A DNA stretch of 64,000 nt, from contig DAINOC010000001.1 of the NCBI GenBank assembly GCA_036735565.1, forward strand, positions 58,428-122,427. Direction: 5' to 3'. The notes under the pieces are model-generated. The model saw only the letters and a program-made list of their open reading frames with translations. It was not told the DNA's origin and made no database searches. The translations under genes and the position numbers were made by a program. Below, piece by piece: positions 18,826 to 26,944 of the stretch; position 1 is the first letter of the stretch; each line of letters starts with the position of its first letter. The stretch comes from Coraliomargarita_B sp036735565 (lineage in GTDB: Bacteria > Verrucomicrobiota > Verrucomicrobiia > Opitutales > Coraliomargaritaceae).

Positions 18826-19773
18826 TTAGTCCTTTCGCGGGTGGGTCTTCGGCCGCTTGGTTCGTCGGCGGCCAAGCACAGCCGCGACGGCAATGCCGAG
18901 CACGAGGGGGAAGCTTTGCATTTCCGGGACGGGATTCGCGGCGAGGTAAGCGTCGATCTCGGTGGCGTAGTCCCCCACGTAGGAGAATCCATTCAATTCC
19001 GGAAAACCGGTGAGTCCGTTGAACCAATTCAGGCCAACGATCGTCAGGTTGCCCAGTCCGTCTTCGACCATGAGCGGGGCGCCGGAGTCGCCGACTTGAA
19101 GATGTGCTTCGCTGGTGACGTAGTTTGGGTCGCCCGGATCATCGACAAAGGCGATGATCGCATCGTGCGTGCCATCAATATTCGAAGCGAAATCATCGAG
19201 GACATTGCGGCCCACGGCCATATCGAGTTCGGTCGCCCAGGCCGTTGGCGAGCGTCCGAAGATGTAGGCATTCTGAAGATAGTAGGGCGATAGGGCAAAC
19301 ATTTCGCTGAATAGCCCTGGCCCGCCGAAGGTTTCGAGCGGTTGGGTCGCGTAGTTATAATAGGTGATGAAGGACGGCAGCGGCGCGTCCAGGACGCCTA
19401 TACGCACATCGCTGGTGCCGATCCGTTGGCTATTCAAAACTGTCCGGGTCGCGGAAAGTCCGAGGGGATCGTTATTCGCATAGAAGGTGACACTGGACCC
19501 GTTTGCCGGGTAAAAGCTCGCGTGCTGGACGGATAAAAAAACATTGGGGCTGATCATGGTGGCCCAGCGACCACCTGAGGCCGTATCGGCGATGGCAACG
19601 CCTGAGAGGTCGAGGCCGTTGGCGATAAAAGAGGGATCGTTGCTGAATCGATCATGCAGCGGGCTGGAAAAGCCGTCGATATTGATCGCCCCGAAGAGCG
19701 GACTGCTGTAAGGGGCCGCGCCCAAGAGAAAACCGAGGCAGATCTTCAACAGAAGCGGAGATACTGATTTCAT
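18826..19773 (-). CDS. secreted trypsin-like serine protease with PEP-CTERM-type tail
   Basis: A 315-residue exported protein with a signal peptide (MKSVSPLLLKICLGFLLGAA). The chymotrypsin-fold triad can be traced: His in NVFLSVQHASF, Asp probably in TSDVRIGVLD, and Ser in QVGDSGAPLM. The C-terminus has the exosortase layout: the short motif VPEM in place of VPEP, a hydrophobic helix (FPLVLGIAVAAVLG) and an Arg cluster (RRRTKRP). Such tails are cut by an exosortase and the protein is released or attached to exopolymer; no exosortase gene lies in the window. Substrate unknown. It is 57 bases downstream of tlyA on the same strand. Confidence 0.82.
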   Translation of the reverse strand: MKSVSPLLLKICLGFLLGAAPYSSPLFGAINIDGFSSPLHDRFSNDPSFIANGLDLSGVAIADTASGGRWATMISPNVFLSVQHASFYPANGSSVTFYANNDPLGLSATRTVLNSQRIGTSDVRIGVLDAPLPSFITYYNYATQPLETFGGPGLFSEMFALSPYYLQNAYIFGRSPTAWATELDMAVGRNVLDDFASNIDGTHDAIIAFVDDPGDPNYVTSEAHLQVGDSGAPLMVEDGLGNLTIVGLNWFNGLTGFPELNGFSYVGDYATEIDAYLAANPVPEMQSFPLVLGIAVAAVLGRRRTKRPKTHPRKD

Positions 19774-19829
19774 TGGGACGATTAACTTAACAAAAACTCC
19801 AGATTAGTCTGCGCACGACAGTTCTAAAG

Positions 19830-20582
19830 TCAAGATTGGCGCAGGCCGATCAGGAACTCCCGGTTGCCGTCGGTTCCCTTGATCGGAGAGTCCATGGAGC
19901 CGATCAGCTCGGCACCGGGCAAGCTGGCTAGGGCGAATTCGATGATTTCACGCAGGATCCGCTCCTGAATGGCGGCGTCCCGGATGATTCCGCGGCCGAC
20001 ATCGACCTCCTCCTTGGTGGCTTCGAACTGTGGCTTGACGAGGGCGATGAGGCAGCCGCCCGGAGTGAGAAAGGTCCACACGGCGGGGAGGACTTTGGTC
20101 AGCGAGATAAAGGACAGGTCCATAACGATGCGCGGGTAGGCCGCGAGCGGGAGATCACCTGGCTGGAGGTGGCGGGCATTGAGCTTCTCCAAATTCGTGA
20201 CGCGCGGGTCCTGAATCAGCTTGTTGTGAAGTTGGGCGCGGCCGACGTCCACGCAGGTCGAGCTGATGGCACCCCGTTGTAGGCAGCAGTCGGTGAATCC
20301 GCCGGTCGAGGCACCGACGTCAAGGATGGGCAGGCCTTCGACGGTGATAGCGTAGCGGTCGAGAAAGCCCTCCAGTTTCTCACCGCCCCGGCTGACGAAG
20401 CGGGGGGCCTGCTCGACGGTCAGTTCGGTATCGGAGGGGAGGGCGCGGCCGGGCTTATCGATCCGCTCGGTGCCGAGGAGGACTTTACCCGCGAGGATGA
20501 GGGCCTTCGCCTGGGAGCGGGACTCGGCCAGGCCCTGCGCGACGAGAAGCTCGTCCAGACGGATTTTTTTGGCGGTTGACAT
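19830..20582 (-). CDS. tlyA: TlyA-family rRNA 2'-O-methyltransferase
   Basis: TlyA proteins methylate riboses of 16S and 23S rRNA; the older name is hemolysin A. An S4 RNA-binding domain (residues 5-65, IRLDELLVAQGLAESRSQAK) precedes an FtsJ-type Rossmann domain with ILDVGASTGGFTDCCLQRGA (SAM site), VMDLSFISL and LVKPQFEA. The total of 250 residues is typical. The ATG at 20582 (MSTAKKIRL) is chosen; the frame runs upstream to 20681, but that part is Pro/Ser/Thr low-complexity translated from the repeat tract. No Shine-Dalgarno sequence; the leader is a long G-free pyrimidine tract. Confidence 0.93.
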   Translation of the reverse strand: MSTAKKIRLDELLVAQGLAESRSQAKALILAGKVLLGTERIDKPGRALPSDTELTVEQAPRFVSRGGEKLEGFLDRYAITVEGLPILDVGASTGGFTDCCLQRGAISSTCVDVGRAQLHNKLIQDPRVTNLEKLNARHLQPGDLPLAAYPRIVMDLSFISLTKVLPAVWTFLTPGGCLIALVKPQFEATKEEVDVGRGIIRDAAIQERILREIIEFALASLPGAELIGSMDSPIKGTDGNREFLIGLRQS

Positions 20583-20652
20583 GAGGAAGGTGGGAAGGGT
20601 TGAAGGTGGGAAAGTCGGAATGTGGGAAGGTGGAAGGTTTGAAAGTGGGTAG
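20583..20652 (-). repeat. CCTTCCCACC-type tract in the tlyA leader
   Basis: On the minus strand, repeated words (CCTTCCCACC, TTCAACCC, CACTTTCAAACC) fill 70 bases up to the tlyA start with almost no G. It is one of the clearest members of the tract family. Confidence 0.65.
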
Positions 20653-20756
20653 GGCGCAGTCTGTGACAAGCCGTCTTGCACGCGGTAAACGCGCGGGGCC
20701 TTTTGAGAGGAGTCGTAGAGCTAAACGGAAAGCGGGAAATTGCTTGGCCGCACCTC

Positions 20757-22034
20757 TCAGCCCTCAGCCCTCTTTGGCTGCTCTTGGGCTACGGGGATGA
20801 CCTCGCTGGAGCGGATGTGGAGGTCGCGCTGCGGAAAGGGGATTTCGATGCCATTGGCCTTGAAGCTGTCCCAGACCTTCAGGAGTACGGCGCTCTTTAC
20901 ATTGCCGACGCCGTTGGCTGGGTCGGCGATCCAGATGCGCAGCTCAAGGTCGATCGAACTGTCGCCGAAGCCCTTTAGCTGGCAAACTGGCGGAGGGTCG
21001 CTCAGCACGCGTTCGATGGAGCTGGCGGCTTCGAGGACTAGTTCGATGCACTGGTGGGGGTTGGACCGGTAGGAGACGCCGATAGGGATTCGTTGGCGGA
21101 CGAGGTTGTTGGTGAAGGACCAGTTGATGACCTTTTGAGTGATCAGATCTTCATTGGGGATGAGGTGTCCGGTGCCATCGCGGGTGATCACGGAGGCATA
21201 GCGGGCGCGGAGGTTATTGATCCATCCGTAGGTGCCGTCGATTTCGATGACGTCACCCGGTTTGATGGAGTTATCGGTGAGCAGGATGATGCCGCTGATA
21301 AAGTTGGAGACGACTTTCTGCAGGCCGAAGCCCAGGCCGAGGCCGACGGCACCGCCGAGCACAGTCAGAGCGGAGAGGTCGACCCCCATGGAGCTGACGG
21401 CAATTATGGAGGCGACAACAATGGAGATAATGCGCACGATCTTCGCGATCAGCACCTTTAGGGAGCCGCTCAGCTGTGGGACTTTCTGGATACGCAGCTC
21501 AACGACGCGGAAGATGGCCAGACTGATCCATAGGGTCAGGGCAAAGGCGAGGATGCCGGCGAGAATACCCCAGGCCGAGATGGTGATGCCGCCGACGGTG
21601 ACGCGCAGTTTTTCGAGGAAGCGGACGCTATCTTCCACGAGTGCCAGTCCGAAGAGTCCGGTCAGTAGATAGGCCACCAGGGCAAAGGACTCGGCCCAGA
21701 ACTTTTCGCGCAGCAAAGTGCTGCACAGGCCGATCATAATCCAGGCGGTGCCGAGGTAGAGAAAGAAGCGGATGATGTCAGCCGGGATGCGGAGAACCTT
21801 ATGGAGCAGGCCATATAGTAGGAGAGTGCTGCACCAAAAGGCGAGGAATCCGCGGTTCCAGATCACCCAGAGCCGGGGGCTGTAGCGTCGGCCCTCCAGG
21901 GGGCAGGGCTTGCGGGCGAACAGCTCCGAGGTAACGAGCAGGAGGGCGAGGAGCAGGAGGGCTTGCCAACTGTCTTCGGTGCGGAATCCGCGCTCCGGCA
22001 GCAGCCACGCGCCCCATTCTTCCAAATATTCCAT
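20757..22034 (-). CDS. MscS-family mechanosensitive channel
   Basis: A membrane channel that opens on hypo-osmotic shock to release solutes. Of about 425 residues, the N-terminal part has several helices beyond the minimal MscS. The pore-lining TM3 follows in the MscS pattern (VLGGAVGLGLGFGLQKVVSN, FISGIILLTDNSIKPGDVIE), and then the beta domain (GTYGWINNLRARYASVITRD). The start is placed at the ATG at 22034 (MEYLEEWGAWLL); the frame is open to a TTG at 22118. The tail ends IPVAQEQPKRAEG. It is divergent from the CapD-like gene with about 130 bases between. Confidence 0.9.
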   Translation of the reverse strand: MEYLEEWGAWLLPERGFRTEDSWQALLLLALLLVTSELFARKPCPLEGRRYSPRLWVIWNRGFLAFWCSTLLLYGLLHKVLRIPADIIRFFLYLGTAWIMIGLCSTLLREKFWAESFALVAYLLTGLFGLALVEDSVRFLEKLRVTVGGITISAWGILAGILAFALTLWISLAIFRVVELRIQKVPQLSGSLKVLIAKIVRIISIVVASIIAVSSMGVDLSALTVLGGAVGLGLGFGLQKVVSNFISGIILLTDNSIKPGDVIEIDGTYGWINNLRARYASVITRDGTGHLIPNEDLITQKVINWSFTNNLVRQRIPIGVSYRSNPHQCIELVLEAASSIERVLSDPPPVCQLKGFGDSSIDLELRIWIADPANGVGNVKSAVLLKVWDSFKANGIEIPFPQRDLHIRSSEVIPVAQEQPKRAEG

Positions 22035-22165
22035 CGTGGCAGGATGGTTGTTCAGGAGACTCACTGCAATGCTTTTGGCGCGAACTTCCCAGACGGCATT
22101 GAGTGATAACTGGGACAAGCCTTGGCTTTACCTTTACGCATCCATCGGTCAAGTTGCTGCGAAAA

Positions 22166-24043
22166 ATGCGACGCCAGCTACGCTTTCTCTTCTTTTTTGC
22201 TCTTTATGGGGCAATTTCGGCCCTCAGTTATTGGGGTGCCTGGCTGCTGCGTTTCGGCTTTTATCCTGACCTGAGTGGCATTCCTGACAACTTCCGCGAG
22301 CTGTGGTGGCAACAGGGCCTGTATTTCATTCCGCTGAAGCTTCTGATGTTGCATGTCTTTGGGCAGTTTCAGGGTTTTTTCCGGTTTTTCCGTTTTCCGG
22401 ATGCGGTGCGTCTGGCCCTGGCCTCTGGACTGTTCAGCGGGCTTTGTTTATTGGTATGGACCTTGAGTTCGTTTCGCTTCGTGCCTCCGGCGCTGGTGCT
22501 GGCGGGTGACTTTTTGATCTTTACCTTTTTGGCGATGAGCCTTCGGGTCGGCATTCGGCTGGTGGACGAATGGTTACAGGGGCAGCAGCGCAGTGGCCAA
22601 AAAGTGCAGCGGGTCGGCATCATCGGCGTGGGCGAGGTCGGCTCCTCGCTCGCGGCGGAGTTGCTCTCGCAACCGAGGCAGGGAATGCGTCCGGTCGCCT
22701 TCTTCGACGATGAAGCAAAATTTCACGGGCGGGCCCTGCATGGAGTGCCGGTGCTGGGGGCGCCGGAAGCCATCCCCCAGTATTACAAATCCCACGATCT
22801 GGATAAAGTGGTATTGGCCATGCCCGGTGCCACTCCCGAGCGGGTGCGGGCGATCAGTGTGCAACTCAAGGGGGCAAAGATCCCGCTGGAGACGGTGCCG
22901 ACGATCGGGCAGCTGCTCCGCGGCGCGCGGGCGACCGATCTGCGGGAGGTGCGCATCGAGGATTTGCTCTATCGGGAGCCGGTGGCGATCGACATGGCGG
23001 CCATCGCCGGACTTATCGAAGGCCGGAGTATTTGGATCACCGGAGCTGGCGGGAGCATCGGCAGTGAGCTGGCGCGTCAGGTGGCGAAGCTGGGCCCCCG
23101 GGAACTCTTTCTGGTCGATTCCAGTGAAGGCGCACTCTTCCAGACGGAGCGGCAGCTGTTGGAGGACGAAGCCGCACCGACAATCCGTGTGGCGGTGGTG
23201 GATCTGCGGCGCACGGAGCGGGTGAAGCAGTTGATGGCGGCCCGGCCGCCGGAGGTGATCTTCCATGCGGCGGCGCACAAGCACGTCGGCATGATGGAGC
23301 GCCAGCCACGTGAGGCCTTTGCCAACAACACCATGGTGACGCTCCAGCTCACGCGGCTTGCGGTGGCGCATGGCGTGGCGTCATTTTGTCTGATCTCTAC
23401 GGATAAGGCCGTGGTGCCCAGCAATGCGATGGGTGCGAGCAAGCGTCTGGCGGAGCGGGCTATTCAGGCGCTCATTGATGCGGGTGCCTCGGGCGAGACG
23501 AAATTCAGCATCGTGCGCTTCGGCAATGTGATCGGCTCCTCGGGTAGCGTGATCCCGATCTTTGAAAAACAGATCGCGGAGCGACGCCCGGTCACGGTGA
23601 CGGACAAGGCGATGACCCGTTACTTTATGACGATCCCCGAAGCGGTGGGCCTGGTCCTGCAGGCAACGGCCTTTCAGGAGAAGGCGGCGCTCTACACTCT
23701 GGATATGGGCGAGCCGGTCTCCATCGATGCGATGGCCCGCGACCTGATCCGGCTGAAAGGCCTGGAGCCGGACGTGGATATTCCGGTGGTCTTTGTGGGC
23801 ATGCGTCCAGGGGAGAAGCTGCATGAAATAATCCATTATCCTGAAGAAGCGCTGGAACCCACAGGGCATCCCAAGATCGGTCGGGTTCGGCTGAAACAGG
23901 AGACCGCGGCTGAAGCCGAAGCCTTGCTTCAGGCCTTTGAGTCGCTCGTGGAGCGGCTGGTCAGCCCGGAGGACGAGCGCTTTCGCGAGACCTTGATCGA
24001 GCTGGCTGGCGGCCTTTCAGGAGAAGTCGGCGGGTTACCGTAG
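22166..24043 (+). CDS. CapD/WbpM-type nucleotide-sugar 4,6-dehydratase
   Basis: A 625-residue membrane enzyme of the extended SDR class that makes 4-keto-6-deoxy UDP-sugars for surface polysaccharides or protein glycans. Residues 1-150 form about four helices. A first Rossmann domain (VQRVGIIGVGEVGSSLAAEL) and then the catalytic SDR domain (ITGAGGSIGSELARQVAKLG from about residue 291, AHKHVGMMERQPREAF, STDKAVVPSNAMGASKRLAE) follow. As in WbpM/PglF relatives, the SDR Tyr is replaced by Met in MGASK. The ATG at 22166 gives the expected MRRQLRFLFFF start. Its 3' end overlaps the converging dapF-like gene by 9 bases. No other polysaccharide genes are adjacent. Confidence 0.93.
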   Translation: MRRQLRFLFFFALYGAISALSYWGAWLLRFGFYPDLSGIPDNFRELWWQQGLYFIPLKLLMLHVFGQFQGFFRFFRFPDAVRLALASGLFSGLCLLVWTLSSFRFVPPALVLAGDFLIFTFLAMSLRVGIRLVDEWLQGQQRSGQKVQRVGIIGVGEVGSSLAAELLSQPRQGMRPVAFFDDEAKFHGRALHGVPVLGAPEAIPQYYKSHDLDKVVLAMPGATPERVRAISVQLKGAKIPLETVPTIGQLLRGARATDLREVRIEDLLYREPVAIDMAAIAGLIEGRSIWITGAGGSIGSELARQVAKLGPRELFLVDSSEGALFQTERQLLEDEAAPTIRVAVVDLRRTERVKQLMAARPPEVIFHAAAHKHVGMMERQPREAFANNTMVTLQLTRLAVAHGVASFCLISTDKAVVPSNAMGASKRLAERAIQALIDAGASGETKFSIVRFGNVIGSSGSVIPIFEKQIAERRPVTVTDKAMTRYFMTIPEAVGLVLQATAFQEKAALYTLDMGEPVSIDAMARDLIRLKGLEPDVDIPVVFVGMRPGEKLHEIIHYPEEALEPTGHPKIGRVRLKQETAAEAEALLQAFESLVERLVSPEDERFRETLIELAGGLSGEVGGLP

Positions 24044-24874
24044 CGCTTCAGCGTCCAGATCCATGGTGGCCACGCGGGTGGCCGGGCCGGTCATGCGCAC
24101 GGCGTAGTCATCGCCGATTTCGATGGCGATCTCACCTCCCGGCATCCGCACGGTGATCTCCCGGTCGCAGAGGCCGATGCGGTGGGCGACGGCGGCAGCC
24201 GCGCTGCTGCTGGAGCCCGAGGCCAGTGTGTAGCCCGCACCCCGCTCCCAGATTTCGATTTGAATCGTGTTCCGGTCGATGACTTTGAGGAACTGTACAT
24301 TGGTCCGCTTTGGAAACATCGGGTGCACCTCAAGGACGGGGCCGTCTTTGTGTGCCAGCCCTGCGGAAATCGCATCCAGGGGCACCACGCAGTGGGGGTT
24401 GCCGATGTCAGCGCTGTATATCGTGTAGTCGGTGCCGTTAATGGTGAGCGTCTGGCCCAGGTTGTGATCCGATTGCTCGGGGCCATCGACCGGAATGTGG
24501 TCCATGCCGAAGCGCACCTTGCCCATATCCACCGTGATGGAAGCCGCCGCTTCGGCGATCCGGCAGGTCACGATGCCGCCCGGGGTGTCCACTGTGAAGG
24601 CCTCGTTGGCGACCGCGTCGGTGTCGAAAAGGTAGCGGGCAAAGATGCGGAGGCCGTTGCCGCTTTTTTCCGCCTCACTCCCATCCGGGTTCAGGATGCG
24701 GAGCCCGAAGTCGGCTTTCGAGCTGTCGAGCGGGCCATAAAGGATTCCGTCCGAGCCGAGTCCAAAATTGCGGTGGCAGATCCGGACAATGTCCTCCGGC
24801 GAAGGAAGGGCTCCGTCCTTGGGATCGAGCACCAGGTAATCATTGCCGAGAGCGTGGTATTTGTAGAAACGCAT
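24035..24874 (-). CDS. diaminopimelate epimerase homologue lacking both catalytic cysteines
   Basis: This 279-residue protein has the DapF two-lobed fold pattern: FYKYHALGNDYLVLDP, GLGSDGILYGP, LRILNPDGSEAEKSGNGLRI, GNPHCVVPLD and WERGAGYTLASGSSSSAAAA. Authentic DapF has Cys in CGNG and in ACGSGA; those two residues form the two-base racemisation pair. Here they are S71 (AGC codon) and S219 (TCG codon). Substrate-binding residues (Asn and Glu in NPDGSEAE, ER before GAG) remain. So it may be a different isomerase, a Ser-dependent variant, or a non-catalytic paralogue; calling it DapF would overstate it. The start is ATG 24874, and a G-poor repeat tract forms the leader. No other lysine/DAP gene is nearby. 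Confidence 0.85.
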   Translation of the reverse strand: MRFYKYHALGNDYLVLDPKDGALPSPEDIVRICHRNFGLGSDGILYGPLDSSKADFGLRILNPDGSEAEKSGNGLRIFARYLFDTDAVANEAFTVDTPGGIVTCRIAEAAASITVDMGKVRFGMDHIPVDGPEQSDHNLGQTLTINGTDYTIYSADIGNPHCVVPLDAISAGLAHKDGPVLEVHPMFPKRTNVQFLKVIDRNTIQIEIWERGAGYTLASGSSSSAAAAVAHRIGLCDREITVRMPGGEIAIEIGDDYAVRMTGPATRVATMDLDAEALR

Positions 24875-24935
24875 GCGGAGAGTGAAAAGCGGAAAGCGGA
24901 AATTGGAAAGCGGAAAGCGGAAAAGTAAAAAGGCA
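24875..24935 (-). repeat. TTTCCGC word tract in the dapF-like leader
   Basis: The minus strand reads CTTTTCCGCTTTCCGC, then CAATTTCCGCTTTCCGC, directly 5' of the ATG. It is four to five copies of a 7-base unit with almost no G outside the CGC. Confidence 0.65.
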
Positions 24936-25124
24936 CGGAGCAAAGTAGACGGAGCGTGGCGTGTCCGACAGGGTGGGTTAACTATTCTCTTTTGGGTAGT
25001 TGTTTTCCGAGGTCGGGCCAAGTCCTGTCAAAAGGCTGGAGGCGATCGTTGCGGGGCAAGGCGAAGCGCCGAAGGCATTGCTGAAGTTTGCACCAGAAGC
25101 TTTTTTATGGGGTGGGGCTCCGGG

Positions 25125-26210
25125 CTAAGCGAATCGTCGCAGATCGGTATCCGGGTCGAGTAGCTTGCCGTCGAAGCAGGCCTCGCAGAGTTCGCGGCTG
25201 AGGGTGGGGGCGAGGGAGGCACCCTTGGAGCCGAGCCCGTTGAGGAGCCAGAGGCCCGGTTCACTGGGGTGCGTGCCGAGGAGGGGGCGTGCATCGATGG
25301 TGCCCGGGCGGTGCCCGGCGAGGTGTTGCTCGATGTCGACGGTGACTGGATGGCCGACCAGCTCGTGAAGAGCGGCCAGCAGACGATCCCGCGCGGCGGC
25401 GGTGGGTGCGGGATCTGCATCGTCTTCATCGTAGGTGGCGCCCAGCCGGAAGCGGCCATCGGAATAAGGGAGGAGCCATTTATCATGGTGAATCAGACGG
25501 TCCGGCAGCGGGAAATCCCCGCTGCGGCAGAGGAGGGTCTCGCCTTTAGCGGGGCGCAGGGGAAGGTGGCCGAACCAGGGGTTGTCGGGCAGAGCGTTGC
25601 CTTCGCAAAAGAAAACCTGTGTATAGGTGTGGCCGCCGTAGCGCCAGCCGCCGGGAACGCGTTGCAGGTCCCCGTGCGTAAAAGTGCCCGGCAATAGTTG
25701 ACCGCCGTGGCGGTAGCGATCGCGCAGCACGCGCAACACCGCCGGGAGATCGACCCAGGCCACGCCGTGGATGGCGATGCTGCCGCGGTGGTCGGCCGTG
25801 GCCGGATCACGAGGTTCAGCGGGCTCGGGCCTGGAGAGCACATCGGCATAGCGCGGATTACGGGCGCGGCGGCGGGCGCGGCGGGCATCGTCGGCATTGA
25901 GGAAAAACCGGGTCGCTTCGATCGGGTGGTAGAGCGGGTGGCCGCAGGCCTGCTCCAGCGATTGATAGAAGGCTCTGGCCTCGGGGGCAAAATCGTCGAT
26001 ACGCCAGGACTTGGTCATCCAGCGGCCGGTGACCGGGTTGATGATACCGGCGGCCACATCGGCCGCGCTAGCCCGCTTCGGATCGCCGACGAGGGTGAAC
26101 GGCTCGCCCCGAAGCTCCAGTTGACGCGCCAGCACGCATCCGGCGAGGCCGGCGCCCACGATGAGGTGCTTGTTGCGGGTTGCTTGTTGCGGGTTGGGTC
26201 TTAAGTTCAT
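25125..26210 (-). CDS. FAD-dependent oxidoreductase, DAO family
   Basis: A 361-residue flavoenzyme of the glycine/D-amino-acid oxidase fold. The dinucleotide-binding motif HLIVGAGLAGCVLARQLELR begins at residue 15. A DPKRASAADVAAGIINPVTG segment follows the second strand, and the C-terminal PGTIDARPLLGTHPSEPGLW and NGLGSKGASLAP stretches match the FAD-contacting end of the family. The substrate cannot be read; the GIINPVTG type also resembles the MnmC oxidase domain. The first 13 codons (MNLRPNPQQATRN) are written in the degenerate repeat, including a perfect 14-base tandem duplication, so the N-terminus looks recently created by repeat expansion. The start is ATG 26210. Confidence 0.85.
   Translation of the reverse strand: MNLRPNPQQATRNKHLIVGAGLAGCVLARQLELRGEPFTLVGDPKRASAADVAAGIINPVTGRWMTKSWRIDDFAPEARAFYQSLEQACGHPLYHPIEATRFFLNADDARRARRRARNPRYADVLSRPEPAEPRDPATADHRGSIAIHGVAWVDLPAVLRVLRDRYRHGGQLLPGTFTHGDLQRVPGGWRYGGHTYTQVFFCEGNALPDNPWFGHLPLRPAKGETLLCRSGDFPLPDRLIHHDKWLLPYSDGRFRLGATYDEDDADPAPTAAARDRLLAALHELVGHPVTVDIEQHLAGHRPGTIDARPLLGTHPSEPGLWLLNGLGSKGASLAPTLSRELCEACFDGKLLDPDTDLRRFA
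26168..26198 (-). repeat. 14-bp tandem duplication inside the DAO-family gene start
   Basis: GCTTGTTGCGGGTT is present twice back-to-back (26168-26181, 26182-26195), within codons 5-15 of the flavoenzyme gene. Because 14 is not a multiple of three, the duplication shifts the frame and defines the N-terminal residues used. Confidence 0.85.
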
Positions 26211-26246
26211 TGCGGATTCATACTTCTAAATTCGGCAGTTTGTGGA

Positions 26247-26366
26247 CTACGAAACATGCGAAATACACGAAAACAGGAACTTACCTAAACTCCGTCGCAG
26301 CCAATATGGCGGGAGCTTTTCTTTCACCGTCTCCTGAGCTTTCGTGTGTTTGGTGTTTTTGCTACG
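26247..26366. repeat. ACGAAA-word inverted repeat pair
   Basis: CTACGAAACATGCGAAATAC (from 26249) and TTTCGTGTGTTTGGTGTTTT (from 26339) are imperfect reverse complements built of the word (A)CACGAAA. They lie in the 284-base spacer between the flavoenzyme and yraN. Similar GAAACACACGAAATACACG words are, from memory, frequent between genes of many environmental bacteria. Confidence 0.5.
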
Positions 26367-26451
26367 CCATCTCCGGCAGACCCTCGTCATAGTTCAAATT
26401 ATCTTCTTCAGACAATCGAGAATTGCCGCGTTTGCGGAACACTCAATCCGC

Positions 26452-26494
26452 AACTTTCAACCAGCAACGTTCAACTAACAACCCACCACCCACC
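26452..26494 (+). repeat. CAAC/TTCAAC tract in the yraN leader
   Basis: The words CAACTTTCAACC, AGCAACG, TTCAACTAACAACC and CACCACCCACC run up to the proposed yraN start. Only three G are present, on the coding strand of the downstream gene. Confidence 0.6.
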
Positions 26495-26944
26495 TTGAAA
26501 CTTTTTCATCGCCTGCGTGAACGATTTTTCGGCAAGCCCCGGAATCTGATGCATGGGGCCAATAAGTCCGAGCGTGGGCGCTTCGGTGAGGACCGCGCGG
26601 CGGACTTTTGCCGGGGGGAGCTCGGCTACCGGATCATCGCCCGGAACTGGCGCAGCGGGCGGGATGAGCTCGATCTGGTCTGTCGCGATGGGGCGGTATT
26701 GGTCTTCATCGAGGTGCGTGCGCGGGACGCTGCGGCTCTCGTCTCCGGCTACCATACGATCGGACCTAAAAAGAAGAAGGCATTGCAACGGGCGGCCAAG
26801 AGCTATTTAAAGCAATTGCAATATCCGCCAAAACACTTCCGATTCGACATCATCGACATCGCATTGACCGAGGGCAGCCCGGGCGAGCTGCATCACTACG
26901 TCAACGTTCCACTCTTCAGCAAACACTACCACCCGGCACCATGA
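26495..26944 (+). CDS. YraN/UPF0102 family nuclease-like protein
   Basis: A UPF0102 protein with the restriction-endonuclease-like core: GRFGEDRAADFCRGELGYRI, then ARNWRSGRDELDLVCRDGA (catalytic-type Asp) and VLVFIEVRARD (the E-x-K-like site reads EVR). The function is not established; a DNA-processing role is suspected for the family. The TTG at 26495 (MKLFHRLRERFFGK) precedes the basic helix typical of relatives; an ATG at 26549 would remove it. The frame continues upstream to a TTG at 26423, but that part is repeat-derived. The stop codon overlaps the zwf start (ATGA), so the two are translationally coupled. Confidence 0.85.
   Translation: MKLFHRLRERFFGKPRNLMHGANKSERGRFGEDRAADFCRGELGYRIIARNWRSGRDELDLVCRDGAVLVFIEVRARDAAALVSGYHTIGPKKKKALQRAAKSYLKQLQYPPKHFRFDIIDIALTEGSPGELHHYVNVPLFSKHYHPAP

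Noticed and set aside
24035..24874. Simple annotation as functional dapF
   Set aside because: Both catalytic Cys codons are Ser codons, so I kept it as a homologue of unknown activity.
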